In this document: positions 22,692 through 31,277 of the stretch, piece after piece | Layout: each line of letters starts with the position of its first letter | How positions within the stretch are numbered: the stretch's first letter is position 1 | Notes under the pieces: generated by a model | What the model saw: the letters and a program-made list of their open reading frames with translations, nothing else | Database searches by the model: none | What the model was told of the DNA's origin: nothing | Assembly: GCA_003576695.1 (NCBI GenBank) | Contig: QOZQ01000001.1 | Coordinates: 558,001 to 622,000, forward strand | DNA length: 64,000 bases | Source of the DNA: Taklimakanibacter lacteus | GTDB taxonomy: Bacteria > Pseudomonadota > Alphaproteobacteria > Rhizobiales > Aestuariivirgaceae | Reading direction: 5' to 3' | Translations under genes and position numbers: made by a program

Positions 22692-23708
22692 ATGGTTAGC
22701 TCGTCAAAATGGATTCTGGCCACCCTGACCGGGGCAGGGGCGGTTCTGGCGCTCGCCGAGCCGGCTCTCGCCGAGAGCGCGACGCGCTCCACCGGCTACA
22801 TCATCCAGCAGCTGGTGAACGCGTCCCTCGTCGGCGCCCTCTACAGCCTGCTCGCCGTCGCCTATGCGCTCCTGCACGGCATCACCAACCGCATCGTTCT
22901 GTCCTTCGGCGATGTCGCCACTTTCGGGGCCTTCGGCACGATCTACATGATGCTGATGCTGCTCTTCTCCAGCTGGCAGACGGGGCTTGCCATCGCCGCG
23001 GTCTTCGTCATCGCCGTGGCCTCGACCGCGGCATTGGGGGCCTTCATGCAGATCGGCCTCTTCACGCCCCTGGTGCGCTCGCCGACGCAAGCCATCATGA
23101 TCGCCTCGATCGGCGCGTCGATCGCCTTGCAGGAAGGCCTGCGCGTGCAATCGGGCGGGCGCGAGCGCTGGCTGTCGCCGATCTATGCGGACTCAGCCGT
23201 CAATGTCGATTTCGACGGCTTTATCGTTCATGTCACCGGCATGCAGATCCTGATCCTGACGATATCGGCGGTGCTCCTCACCAGCCTCACCTTGGTGCTG
23301 ACCAAGAGCCGGGCGGGGCGCCTGTGGCGGGCCTGCTCACAGAACCTGCCTCTGGCGCAGCTCTGCGGCATCGACACCAGCCGCGTGCTGACCTGGACGG
23401 CCGCGGCCGCGGCCGCCTTTGCGGCCGTATCCGGCTGGATCATCGCCATCGGCTATGGCGGGGTGAGCTTCTATATGGGCCTGGTGCTCGGCCTCAAGGC
23501 GCTGTTCGCCACCATCATCGGCGGCTTCGGCACGATCGGTGGCGCCATTGTCGGCGGCTTCTTCCTGGCCGCCGTCGAAACCATCTGGAGCGCCTATTTC
23601 CCCATCGTCTATCGCGACGTGGCGGCGTTCCTCATCGTCATCCTGATTTTTGTGATCAAACCCGATGGGCTGTTGAGCGTCGGTCTCCGACGCGACAGCG
23701 AAGCGTGA
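22692..23708 (+). CDS. Branched-chain amino acid-type ABC permease (LivH/UrtB family)
   Basis: A 338-residue membrane protein. The first 28 residues look like a signal peptide (ending ALA-ES), then IIQQLVNASLVGALYSLLAVAYALLHGITNRIVLSFGDV begins a LivH-type permease with about eight membrane helices. The conserved GGFGTIGGAIVGGFFLAAVETIW segment that contacts the ATPase is present. No LivM, LivG, LivF or binding protein is adjacent, so it is an orphan part of a transporter. It is followed 10 bases later by a lipoprotein gene that may be functionally linked. Confidence 0.85.
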   Translation: MVSSSKWILATLTGAGAVLALAEPALAESATRSTGYIIQQLVNASLVGALYSLLAVAYALLHGITNRIVLSFGDVATFGAFGTIYMMLMLLFSSWQTGLAIAAVFVIAVASTAALGAFMQIGLFTPLVRSPTQAIMIASIGASIALQEGLRVQSGGRERWLSPIYADSAVNVDFDGFIVHVTGMQILILTISAVLLTSLTLVLTKSRAGRLWRACSQNLPLAQLCGIDTSRVLTWTAAAAAAFAAVSGWIIAIGYGGVSFYMGLVLGLKALFATIIGGFGTIGGAIVGGFFLAAVETIWSAYFPIVYRDVAAFLIVILIFVIKPDGLLSVGLRRDSEA

Positions 23709-23718
23709 GGTAATCCCG

Positions 23719-24186
23719 ATGATGCGCAAACTGGCTCTGTTGGTCTTCGCCCTGTTTCTCACCGCCTGCGGCGAAGACCCGAATGCGCCCTATCTGTCCT
23801 TCGCCGGCGGCGGCTTCGTCTTCAATTACCGCAATGCCGAGGCCTTCTACGGATTCGTCGCCAGGCCGCTGAAAACCTTGCCGGAGGGCGGTGTGATCGA
23901 AGCGCAATTCGAAGTGCCGGGAAGCCCCGATCCGGCGACCGTCACAGAGAAAGTGGTCAAGGGCCAGGTGCAATACAGCTTCAAATCACCGTTGCTGACC
24001 GGCATCCAGGCCAAGCGTCCCTACAAGGCGGTGATGCGGCTGATCGATGCCCAGGGCAAGGAAATTGCGCGCTATGAGCAGAATTTTCACACCGATGTCG
24101 ATCAGTCGACCTTGCCCAATCAGCCTCTGGTGGTGGGGCCCGGCTATCAGCAGAATCCCGACCTGAAGCCCGGCACGCTCAACTGA
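23719..24186 (+). CDS. Hypothetical lipoprotein
   Basis: A 155-residue protein with a lipoprotein signal peptide (KLALLVFALFLTAC, lipobox LTAC with the cysteine at about residue 17). A beta-rich body follows that I do not recognise. The YNYRNAEAFYGFVARPLKTLPEG stretch and repeated short strands suggest an immunoglobulin-like or lipocalin-like fold, but this is only an impression. It lies 10 bases after the orphan permease and probably shares its transcript. It could be a periplasmic accessory of that transporter or unrelated. Confidence 0.75.
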   Translation: MMRKLALLVFALFLTACGEDPNAPYLSFAGGGFVFNYRNAEAFYGFVARPLKTLPEGGVIEAQFEVPGSPDPATVTEKVVKGQVQYSFKSPLLTGIQAKRPYKAVMRLIDAQGKEIARYEQNFHTDVDQSTLPNQPLVVGPGYQQNPDLKPGTLN

Positions 24187-24310
24187 TGTCATTTGATCAA
24201 ACGGACGGCGCGGCATTGCTGTAGCTCTTCTGTCGCAATGCTTCTAAAGAATGGCGAAGAGGGCTAATCTCAAACGGCCCCAATAGCGCCTTCTGATGGG
24301 AGTTTCCGTA

Positions 24311-27300
24311 ATGTCGCCGCATGATCCCCTGGTCGCCCTGATACGCATGGCGGAGGGCAAGGCAAAGGGCGAAAGGGAAAAACTCCTCACCCGCCAGCTG
24401 CTCGAAAAGGCGCCGCCGGATGACCTGCAGGGCTATACGGCGGAGGATCTGGGCCAGCTCATTCATGGCCGCATGGGCTTCCTCGCCGAGCGCAAGCCGG
24501 GGCGCTCCAAGATCGCGGTGAGCAACCCGGAAGCGCCCTTCGGCGATATCACGCTCATCGACATCCTCAATGACGACATGCCGTTCCTGGTCGATTCGAC
24601 CATCGGCCTCCTCACCGAGCGCGGCCTTGATGTGCGCCTCGCGCTGCATCCGGTGCTGTCGGTGAAGCGCGATGCCACGGGCAAGCTCACCGGTCTCGAA
24701 GCGAAGCCGAGCTCGGACGCGCAGACGATGCGCGAGAGCTTCATGCATATCCATATCGGCCGCATCGGCGCCGACGAGGCGATTGCGCTCGAGGACGACC
24801 TCAAGGCCGTCTTCGCCGATGTGCGCGTCGCGGTGCTCGACTGGCGCGCCATGCAGCAGCGCCTGCGCGAGGCCATCGCCAGCTATCAGCGCAACCCGCC
24901 GCCCATTCCGATCGAGGAGCTGACTGAATCGATCGCCTTCCTGCAATGGCTGCTCGACAACCACTTCACGTTCCTCGGCATGCGCGAATACAAGTTCGAA
25001 GGCGGCGCCAAGAAAGGCGTGCTCGAGCCTATGGCCGAGACAGGGCTCGGCATCCTGCGCAAGGCCGAGATCGAGGTGCTGAGGCGCGGCTCCGATCTCG
25101 TCGCCATATCGCCGCAGATCCGCGAGTTCCTGATGCAGCCCCATGCCCTCATCATCACCAAGTCCGATGTCAGGGCGACGGTGCATCGGCGCTCGGCGAT
25201 GGATTATGTCGGCGTCAAGCTGTTCGACGCCGAGGGCAACCTGTCGGGCGAATTGCGCGCCATCGGCCTCTTCACCTCATCGGCCTATACGCAGAATCCC
25301 AATGACATCCCGCTCCTGCGCAAGAAATTGCAGCGCGTCGTCGCGGCATCGGGCTTCTCGCCCTCCGGTCATTCCGGCAAGGCACTGGTCGCGGTTCTGG
25401 AAGGCTTCCCGCGCGACGAGCTGTTCCAGATCGATGCCGACGTGCTGGCCGACATCGCGCAGGGCATATTGCGGCTCGAGGAGCGGCCGCGCACCAGGCT
25501 GTTCGTCCGGCGCGACAAATTCGACCGCTTCGTCTCGGCCTTCGTCTTCATTCCGCGCGATCGTTTCGATTCAGATGTGCGCCGCAAGGTCGGCGACATA
25601 CTGGCCGAGAGCTTCGAGGGGCGGGTGGCGAGCTTCGCGCCCTCCTTTGGCGAAGGCGCGCTGGTGCGGGTGCATTTCATCATCCTGCGCAATCCCGGCA
25701 AGGACCCGAAGCCCGACCTCGCCCAGCTCGAGCAGCGCGTCGTCGAAGCGGTGCGCAACTGGGACGATCGCCTGGAAAGCGCCCTTGCGGCCAAAAACGT
25801 GGAGCGCAAGCGGATCGCCCGCTGGCTCGGCGCCTTTCCGCCCGGCTACCGCGATACCAACGACCCGCAAGCCTCGCTCAAGGATATCGAGGAGATCGAC
25901 GCGCTGTCGGGCGAGGCTATCGGGGTGGAGTTCATCCGCCTGGCCGAAGACAAGCCGCAGGAGCTCCATTCGCGCCTCTATCATCAGGGCGATGCCATTG
26001 CACTGGGGCGAAGGCTGCCGATACTCGAAAATCTCGGCCTCCAGGCCATCTCGGAGACCACCCATATCCTGTCGCCGGGTTCGGGCGACGGGCGCATCCG
26101 CGCCGTCATCCATGATGTGCTGCTGGCGGCACCGGCCAATGCGCCGGTCGACAGGCCCGAGATGCTGATGCTGCTGGAGGAGGCTTTCCTCGCGGTGTGG
26201 AACGGGATGGCGGAAAATGATGCCTTCAACGGGCTCGTCTTGCGCGAAGGCCTCGCCTGGCGCGACGTGTCGCTGCTGCGCGCCTTCGGGCGCTATATCC
26301 GCCAGTCGGCTTCCTATTCCTCCGATTACATGGCGCAGACGCTGGTGAAATACCCGGCCATCGCGCGCCAGCTCGTCACGCTGTTCTATGCTCTGTTCGA
26401 CCCCGGCAAGCGCAATGACAAGGATGCGGAGGCAGCACAGGCCAAGATCGAGAAGGCGCTGATCGATGTCTATAATCTCGACGAGGACCGCATCATAAGG
26501 CGCTATGTGAATCTCGTCGGCGCGCTGACGCGCACGAATTTCTTCCAGAAGCCCAAGGATGACGGCCAGCCGCCGCTGATCAATTTCAAGATCAACTCCA
26601 AGCTGGTGGAAGGCCTGCCCGAGCCCAGGCCCTTTGCCGAGATCTTCGTCTACGCGCCCGATGTCGAGGCGGTGCATCTGCGCGGCGGCCAGATCGCGCG
26701 CGGCGGCATACGCTGGTCCGACCGGCCGGAGGACTTCCGCACCGAGGTTCTGGGCCTGGCCAAGGCGCAGAATGTGAAGAACGCGGTGATCGTGCCGGTC
26801 GGCGCCAAGGGCGGCTTCGTGCCCAAACGGCTCAAGGTCGGCGACAGCCGCGAGGCCATCCAGGCGGAAGGGGTGCGCAGCTATACGAGGTTCATCTCTA
26901 GCCTGCTCGACATCACCGACAATCTCAAGGGTGACAAGGTGGTGGCGCCCGCCGATACGGTCAGGCGGGACGGCGACGATCCCTATCTCGTCGTCGCCGC
27001 CGACAAGGGCACGGCGACCTTCTCCGATACGGCAAACGGCATATCGCAAAGCCATGGCTTCTGGCTCGACGATGCCTTCGCCTCCGGCGGCTCGGCCGGC
27101 TATGACCACAAGAAGATGGGCATTACCGCGCGCGGCGCCTGGGAAGCGGTCAAGCGCCATTTTCGCGAGATGGATGTCGATATCCAGTCGACGCCCTTCA
27201 CCGTCATCGGCGTCGGCGACATGTCGGGCGATGTCTTCGGCAATGGCATGCTGCTGTCGCGCAAGATCAGGCTCCTCGCCGCCTTCGATCATCGCGACAT

Positions 27301-29074
27301 CTTCATCGATCCCGATCCCGACATGGAGAAGTCGTTCAAGGAGCGCGAGCGGATGTTCGCTTTGCCGCGCTCGAGCTGGCAGGACTATGACAAGTCGCTG
27401 ATCAGCAAGGGCGGCGGCGTGTTCCCGCGCTCGCTCAAGGCCATCCCGCTCTCGGCAGAGATGAGGGCGCTGACCGGGCTTTCAGCCGAGAAGGCCACGC
27501 CGCAGGAGATCATGCATGCGCTGCTCGGCGTTTCGGCCGACCTTCTGTGGTTCGGCGGCATCGGCACCTATGTTAAGGCGTCGAACGAGACGCAGCCCGA
27601 TGCCGGCGACCGCGCCAATGACGCGATCCGCATCGATGCCAACGAGCTCAAGGTCAAGGTGATCGGCGAGGGCGCCAATCTCGGCGTCACCCAGAAGGGC
27701 CGCATCGAATTCGCTCTCAATGGCGGGCGCATCAATACCGATGCGGTCGACAATTCGGCCGGCGTCAATTCTTCCGACATCGAGGTCAATATCAAGATCG
27801 GCCTGTCGCGGGCGGAAGCGGCGAAGCGACTGACGCGGCCCGAACGCGACAAGTTCCTGGCCGAGATGACCGAGAATGTCGCAAGCCTGGTGCTGCGCAA
27901 CAATTATCTGCAGACGCTCTGCCTCTCGCTCGTCCAGGAGCAGGGCACGGCCGAGGTCTCCTACGCCATGCAGCTGATGCAGCGGCTGGAGAAATCGGGT
28001 GAGCTCGACCGCAAGCTCGAATGGCTGCCGAGCGATGCGCTCGTCATCGAGCGCGACCTCAAGGGCGGTGGGCTGACGCGGCCGGAGCTCGCGGTGCTCA
28101 TGGCCTATGCCAAGATCTCGCTGTTCAACGAGATCGTCGCCAGCGACGTGCCGGACGATCCCTATCTGTCGCGCGAGCTCAAGCGCTATTTCCCCATGGC
28201 GATGCAGGAGCGCTTTGCCGACGATATCGAGAACCACAAGCTCCGGCGCGAGATCATCGCCACCATGCTGGCCAACAGCATGATCAATCGCGGCGGTCCG
28301 AGCTTTATCGCCTATGTCATCAGCGAGACGAGCGCCGGCTCCGCCGAGATCGCCGCGGCCTTCGCGGCGGCCCGCGACAGCTTCGATTTCCTCGAGCTCA
28401 ACACGATGATCGATGGGCTCGATGCCAGAATCCCGGGCGCGCTGCAGAACCGGCTCTATGCCGGGCTGCAGCGGTTGCTGCGCTGGACCACGGTGTGGTT
28501 CCTGCGCCACGAGGAGCTGGCCGACGGCCTGCAGCAGCTCATCGCGCGCTATCGCGACGGGCTCGCCAAGGTCAATGCCAGCCTGGCGAAGACGGTGCCG
28601 GCTTCCGACCTGAAGCAGATGCAGGAGCGCCAGGACGAACTCGAGAAGCAGAATGTGCCGGCAGCCCTCGCCAGGAAGCTCGCCAGCCACCGCTTCCTGC
28701 AGCGCGCCCCCGACATCGTGAAGATCGCCGAGCGCACCGGCGCCGGCATCGAGGCGGTGGCCGCCATCCTCTTCGCCTCGGCATCCGATCTCGGCGTCGA
28801 GAAACTGATCGAGGAAGGCAATGCGCTCAGGGCCCGCGACCTGCTCGAGCGCCAGGCGATCAACCGCTTGCGGGCGCAAGTGTTCGAGAGCCATCGCGGC
28901 ATCGTCACCCGTATCCTCAAGGAGAAGATGGGCTGGGCCGAGTGGCGCGAGAAGAACCAGGCGCGTGCCGCCGCCGTCATCGAGGCGATGAACACGATCC
29001 TTGCCAGCAAGCCCTTCGACATTGCGCGTTATGCGGTGGCGCAGGGCACACTCGCCGACCTGGCCCAGAGGTAG
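24311..29074 (+). CDS. gdhB: NAD-specific glutamate dehydrogenase, large (about 180 kDa) type
   Basis: A 1587-residue enzyme of the large NAD-GDH class. It has a long N-terminal ACT-like regulatory region (ITLIDILNDDMPFLVDSTIGLL). A central catalytic core has GGIRWSDRPEDFRTEVLGLAKAQNVKNAVIVPVGAKGGF, with the catalytic lysine in the usual position. An NAD-binding part carries VIGVGDMSGDVFGNGML, and there is a long C-terminal helical domain. It oxidatively deaminates glutamate to 2-oxoglutarate. The ATG at 24311 is preceded by GGGAG; an ATG 15 bases upstream is possible. It stands alone upstream of the nitrate genes, with a terminator-like hairpin after it. Confidence 0.97.
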   Translation: MSPHDPLVALIRMAEGKAKGEREKLLTRQLLEKAPPDDLQGYTAEDLGQLIHGRMGFLAERKPGRSKIAVSNPEAPFGDITLIDILNDDMPFLVDSTIGLLTERGLDVRLALHPVLSVKRDATGKLTGLEAKPSSDAQTMRESFMHIHIGRIGADEAIALEDDLKAVFADVRVAVLDWRAMQQRLREAIASYQRNPPPIPIEELTESIAFLQWLLDNHFTFLGMREYKFEGGAKKGVLEPMAETGLGILRKAEIEVLRRGSDLVAISPQIREFLMQPHALIITKSDVRATVHRRSAMDYVGVKLFDAEGNLSGELRAIGLFTSSAYTQNPNDIPLLRKKLQRVVAASGFSPSGHSGKALVAVLEGFPRDELFQIDADVLADIAQGILRLEERPRTRLFVRRDKFDRFVSAFVFIPRDRFDSDVRRKVGDILAESFEGRVASFAPSFGEGALVRVHFIILRNPGKDPKPDLAQLEQRVVEAVRNWDDRLESALAAKNVERKRIARWLGAFPPGYRDTNDPQASLKDIEEIDALSGEAIGVEFIRLAEDKPQELHSRLYHQGDAIALGRRLPILENLGLQAISETTHILSPGSGDGRIRAVIHDVLLAAPANAPVDRPEMLMLLEEAFLAVWNGMAENDAFNGLVLREGLAWRDVSLLRAFGRYIRQSASYSSDYMAQTLVKYPAIARQLVTLFYALFDPGKRNDKDAEAAQAKIEKALIDVYNLDEDRIIRRYVNLVGALTRTNFFQKPKDDGQPPLINFKINSKLVEGLPEPRPFAEIFVYAPDVEAVHLRGGQIARGGIRWSDRPEDFRTEVLGLAKAQNVKNAVIVPVGAKGGFVPKRLKVGDSREAIQAEGVRSYTRFISSLLDITDNLKGDKVVAPADTVRRDGDDPYLVVAADKGTATFSDTANGISQSHGFWLDDAFASGGSAGYDHKKMGITARGAWEAVKRHFREMDVDIQSTPFTVIGVGDMSGDVFGNGMLLSRKIRLLAAFDHRDIFIDPDPDMEKSFKERERMFALPRSSWQDYDKSLISKGGGVFPRSLKAIPLSAEMRALTGLSAEKATPQEIMHALLGVSADLLWFGGIGTYVKASNETQPDAGDRANDAIRIDANELKVKVIGEGANLGVTQKGRIEFALNGGRINTDAVDNSAGVNSSDIEVNIKIGLSRAEAAKRLTRPERDKFLAEMTENVASLVLRNNYLQTLCLSLVQEQGTAEVSYAMQLMQRLEKSGELDRKLEWLPSDALVIERDLKGGGLTRPELAVLMAYAKISLFNEIVASDVPDDPYLSRELKRYFPMAMQERFADDIENHKLRREIIATMLANSMINRGGPSFIAYVISETSAGSAEIAAAFAAARDSFDFLELNTMIDGLDARIPGALQNRLYAGLQRLLRWTTVWFLRHEELADGLQQLIARYRDGLAKVNASLAKTVPASDLKQMQERQDELEKQNVPAALARKLASHRFLQRAPDIVKIAERTGAGIEAVAAILFASASDLGVEKLIEEGNALRARDLLERQAINRLRAQVFESHRGIVTRILKEKMGWAEWREKNQARAAAVIEAMNTILASKPFDIARYAVAQGTLADLAQR

Positions 29075-29106
29075 CTGAAAAGCTTTCTGAATCATATGTT
29101 TAGGTG

Positions 29107-29131
29107 ATGCTGCCTGAAATGTGGGCAGCAT
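29107..29131 (+). terminator. Hairpin after glutamate dehydrogenase
   Basis: ATGCTGCC, nine bases, GGCAGCAT, followed by TTTGCC. The perfect 8-bp stem lies 32 bases after the stop. The T-run is short, so termination may be partial. A second dyad (GTTGCA 29149-29154 with TGCAAC 29170-29175) lies just before nasT. Confidence 0.5.
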
Positions 29132-29187
29132 TTGCCATCTTATTGTGCGTTGCAATATAAATTGTTCAGTGCAACATTCGGCGCCGA

Positions 29188-29787
29188 ATGACAGGCTCCG
29201 AACTCTCCATTCTCATCATCGACGAGAACCGCGTCCGCGCGGCGATCATCGAGGAGGGTTTGCGGGAGGCGGGGCATGCGCGCATCGCCATCATCTCGGA
29301 AATGTCAGGCCTGGTGCGGCGCATCGAGGACGCGGCGCCCGACGTCATCGTCATCGATCTCGAAAATCCCAACCGCGACATGCTGGAAGACCTGTTCCGC
29401 GTCTCGCGCGCGGTGCGCAAGCCCGTCGCCATGTTCGTCGACAAATCCGACACCGCCATGATCGCCGCGGCCATTGCCGCGGGCGTCTCGGCCTATGTCG
29501 TCGACGGTCTGCGCAAGGAGCGGGTGAAGGCCATACTCGATCTGGCGATCGGCCGCTTCCACGCCTTCGAGCGCATCAGGGAGGAACTCGAGACCGCCAA
29601 ACAGGAGCTGAGCGATCGCAAGGTGGTGGATCGCGCCAAGGGTATTCTCATGAAAATGAAGCGGATCAGCGAGGAAGAAGCCTATTCGCTGCTGCGCCAG
29701 ACGGCGATGAGCCAGAATATGCGGATCGCCAAGATCGCCGAGGGCGTGATCGCGACATCCAAAATTTTTGGGAGCGAGAGCAAATGA
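29188..29787 (+). CDS. nasT: NasT, ANTAR-domain nitrate/nitrite antiterminator
   Basis: A 199-residue response-regulator-like protein. The receiver domain spans about residues 6-120, with Asp57 (VIVIDLEN) at the phosphoacceptor position. The C-terminal ANTAR RNA-binding domain reads SDRKVVDRAKGILMKMKRISEEEAYSLLRQ. In the NasS/NasT systems, NasT binds a two-hairpin leader in the nas mRNA and prevents termination unless held by NasS. The gene overlaps nasS by 4 bases. A matching leader is seen upstream of nrtA at 31173-31257, which supports the assignment strongly. Confidence 0.93.
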   Translation: MTGSELSILIIDENRVRAAIIEEGLREAGHARIAIISEMSGLVRRIEDAAPDVIVIDLENPNRDMLEDLFRVSRAVRKPVAMFVDKSDTAMIAAAIAAGVSAYVVDGLRKERVKAILDLAIGRFHAFERIREELETAKQELSDRKVVDRAKGILMKMKRISEEEAYSLLRQTAMSQNMRIAKIAEGVIATSKIFGSESK

Positions 29788-31034
29788 CTTGCAAGCCTCT
29801 CATTCCGGTCCGCGCCGGTTTCCTGCCGCTGGTCGACGCCGCTCTCCTCATCGTGGCGTATGAGAAAGGCCTTGCGCGCGAGGAGGGGATCGATCTCCAT
29901 CTTTCCCGCGAGACATCATGGGCGAATATCCGCGACCGCCTGTCGGTCGGGCACTTCGATGTCGCCCATATGCTGGCACCCTTGCCGATCGCGGCCAATC
30001 TTGGGCTGTCACCGCTCGATGTGCCGTTCATCGCGCCCATGGCGCTCGGCCTCGGCGGCAATGCCGTCACCGTCTCCACCCGCCTGTGGACTGCGCTCGC
30101 CGCCTCCGGTGCATCTTCGGATGGCGATCCCCTGCGGGTCGGGTCGGCGCTCGGCGCGGTCATCAGCGCGCGCCGGGACCGGGGCGAGCGGCCGCTGACT
30201 TTCGCGGTGGTGCAGAGCTTCTCCGGCCATCACTATGAATTGCGCTACTGGCTGGCGGCCTGCGGCATCGATCCCGACCGCGACATTGCCATAACAGTGG
30301 TGCCGCCGCCGCTGATGGTCGCGGCGCTCAAATCCGGCCGCATCGACGGCTATTGCGTGGGCGAGCCGTGGAACACGGCCGCCGTCCAAGACGGATCGGG
30401 CCGGATCGTCACCACCAAGTCGTCGATCTGGCGATCGAGCCCGGAGAAGGTGCTGGGCGTCACCAAGGAATGGGCGGAAGCGAATCCCGGAACTCTCGCC
30501 GGCCTGCTCCGGGCGCTGCACCGCGCCTCGTTGTGGTGCGACGACAAGAACAATGCGGCGGAGCTCGCTGCAATCCTGGCGGGGCCCTCCTATCTCGACC
30601 TGCCGGAAGCCTTGCTGCTGCCCGCCATCACCAACGAGATCGCGCTCGGCGACAGCGCGCCGAGGCGGATCGACGATTTCCTGATCTTCGCCGGCAAGGC
30701 CGCGACCTTCCCGTGGCAGAGCCACGCTTTGTGGTTCTACAGCCAGATGGTGCGCTGGGGACAGGTGACCCCGTCGGCCGAACGCATCCTGGCGGCGCGG
30801 CTCTCCTACCGCCCCGATCTCTACCGCCACGCCCTTTCCGGGCTCGGCGTCGCGATGCCGGGCGCCAGCTCCAAGATCGAAGGGGCGCTCAGCGAGCGCA
30901 CTCATCTGCCGGCCTCGCGCGGACAGCTCGTCCTGGGGCCGGATGGATTTTTCGACGGCGTCATCTTCGACCCGGATCGCATCGAAGACTACATTGCCGC
31001 CGCCGGGATCCATGCCGCACTGCACAAGAATTGA
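29784..31034 (+). CDS. nasS: NasS, nitrate-sensing NrtA/CmpA-like protein
   Basis: A 416-residue protein homologous to the NrtA binding protein two genes on (ARAG-LPLVDAALLIVAYEKGLAREEGIDLHL, FSGHHYELRYWLAACGID, YCVGEPWN). It lacks any signal peptide, so it is cytoplasmic. This is the NasS sensor: without nitrate or nitrite it binds NasT and blocks antitermination. The start at 29784 overlaps the nasT stop (ATGA), which fixes the start codon and indicates translational coupling and a matched NasS:NasT ratio. Confidence 0.92.
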   Translation: MTCKPLIPVRAGFLPLVDAALLIVAYEKGLAREEGIDLHLSRETSWANIRDRLSVGHFDVAHMLAPLPIAANLGLSPLDVPFIAPMALGLGGNAVTVSTRLWTALAASGASSDGDPLRVGSALGAVISARRDRGERPLTFAVVQSFSGHHYELRYWLAACGIDPDRDIAITVVPPPLMVAALKSGRIDGYCVGEPWNTAAVQDGSGRIVTTKSSIWRSSPEKVLGVTKEWAEANPGTLAGLLRALHRASLWCDDKNNAAELAAILAGPSYLDLPEALLLPAITNEIALGDSAPRRIDDFLIFAGKAATFPWQSHALWFYSQMVRWGQVTPSAERILAARLSYRPDLYRHALSGLGVAMPGASSKIEGALSERTHLPASRGQLVLGPDGFFDGVIFDPDRIEDYIAAAGIHAALHKN

Positions 31035-31133
31035 TCGTCTGACTGCCCATTGAGGCATCAGCGGGCATTGCGCCGTCCACGGACGATTTCGCTAAGGCCT
31101 TGATTCGCAAAGAGTCGATGAATGGCTCGCAAT

Positions 31134-31149
31134 TGGCACGCTGTGTGCA
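31134..31149 (+). promoter_or_regulatory. Predicted sigma-54 promoter of the nitrate assimilation operon
   Basis: TGGCACG-N4-GTGCA, with GG (31135-31136) and GC (31147-31148) separated by the obligatory 10 bases. It differs from the -24/-12 consensus in one position (G for T). It lies about 130 bases before nrtA, leaving room for the leader RNA. Sigma-54/NtrC control of nitrate assimilation is common. No convincing NtrC dyad was seen by eye upstream. Confidence 0.65.
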
Positions 31150-31172
31150 ATGTCTCCTGCATCATCATCTGC

Positions 31173-31257
31173 GCCCGGTGACGGGCAACCGGCAACGCCG
31201 CCGGCAAGATTTGCTCCCGGATGTACGGAGCGGGTCTTGCTGGCGGCGTTTGCTTTT
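31173..31257 (+). promoter_or_regulatory. NasT (ANTAR)-responsive leader with overlapping terminator
   Basis: Hairpin 1 is GCCC-GGTGAC-GGGC (31173-31186). After two bases hairpin 2 is CCGGC-AACGCC-GCCGG (31189-31204), whose six-base loop has A at position 1 and G at position 4, as in ANTAR targets. The terminator pairs AACGCCGCCGGCAAGA (31194-31209) with TCTTGCTGGCGGCGTT (31235-31250), 16 bp with one G-U, followed by TGCTTTT. Hairpin 2 and the terminator share bases, so they are mutually exclusive. Confidence 0.8.
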
Positions 31258-31277
31258 GGAGCCAAGGAGACCACGGA

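Noticed and set aside
29122-29136. Possible sigma-54 site TGGGCAGCATTTGCC before nasT
   Set aside because: The GG to GC spacing is 9, not the required 10, and it overlaps the hairpin after the glutamate dehydrogenase gene.
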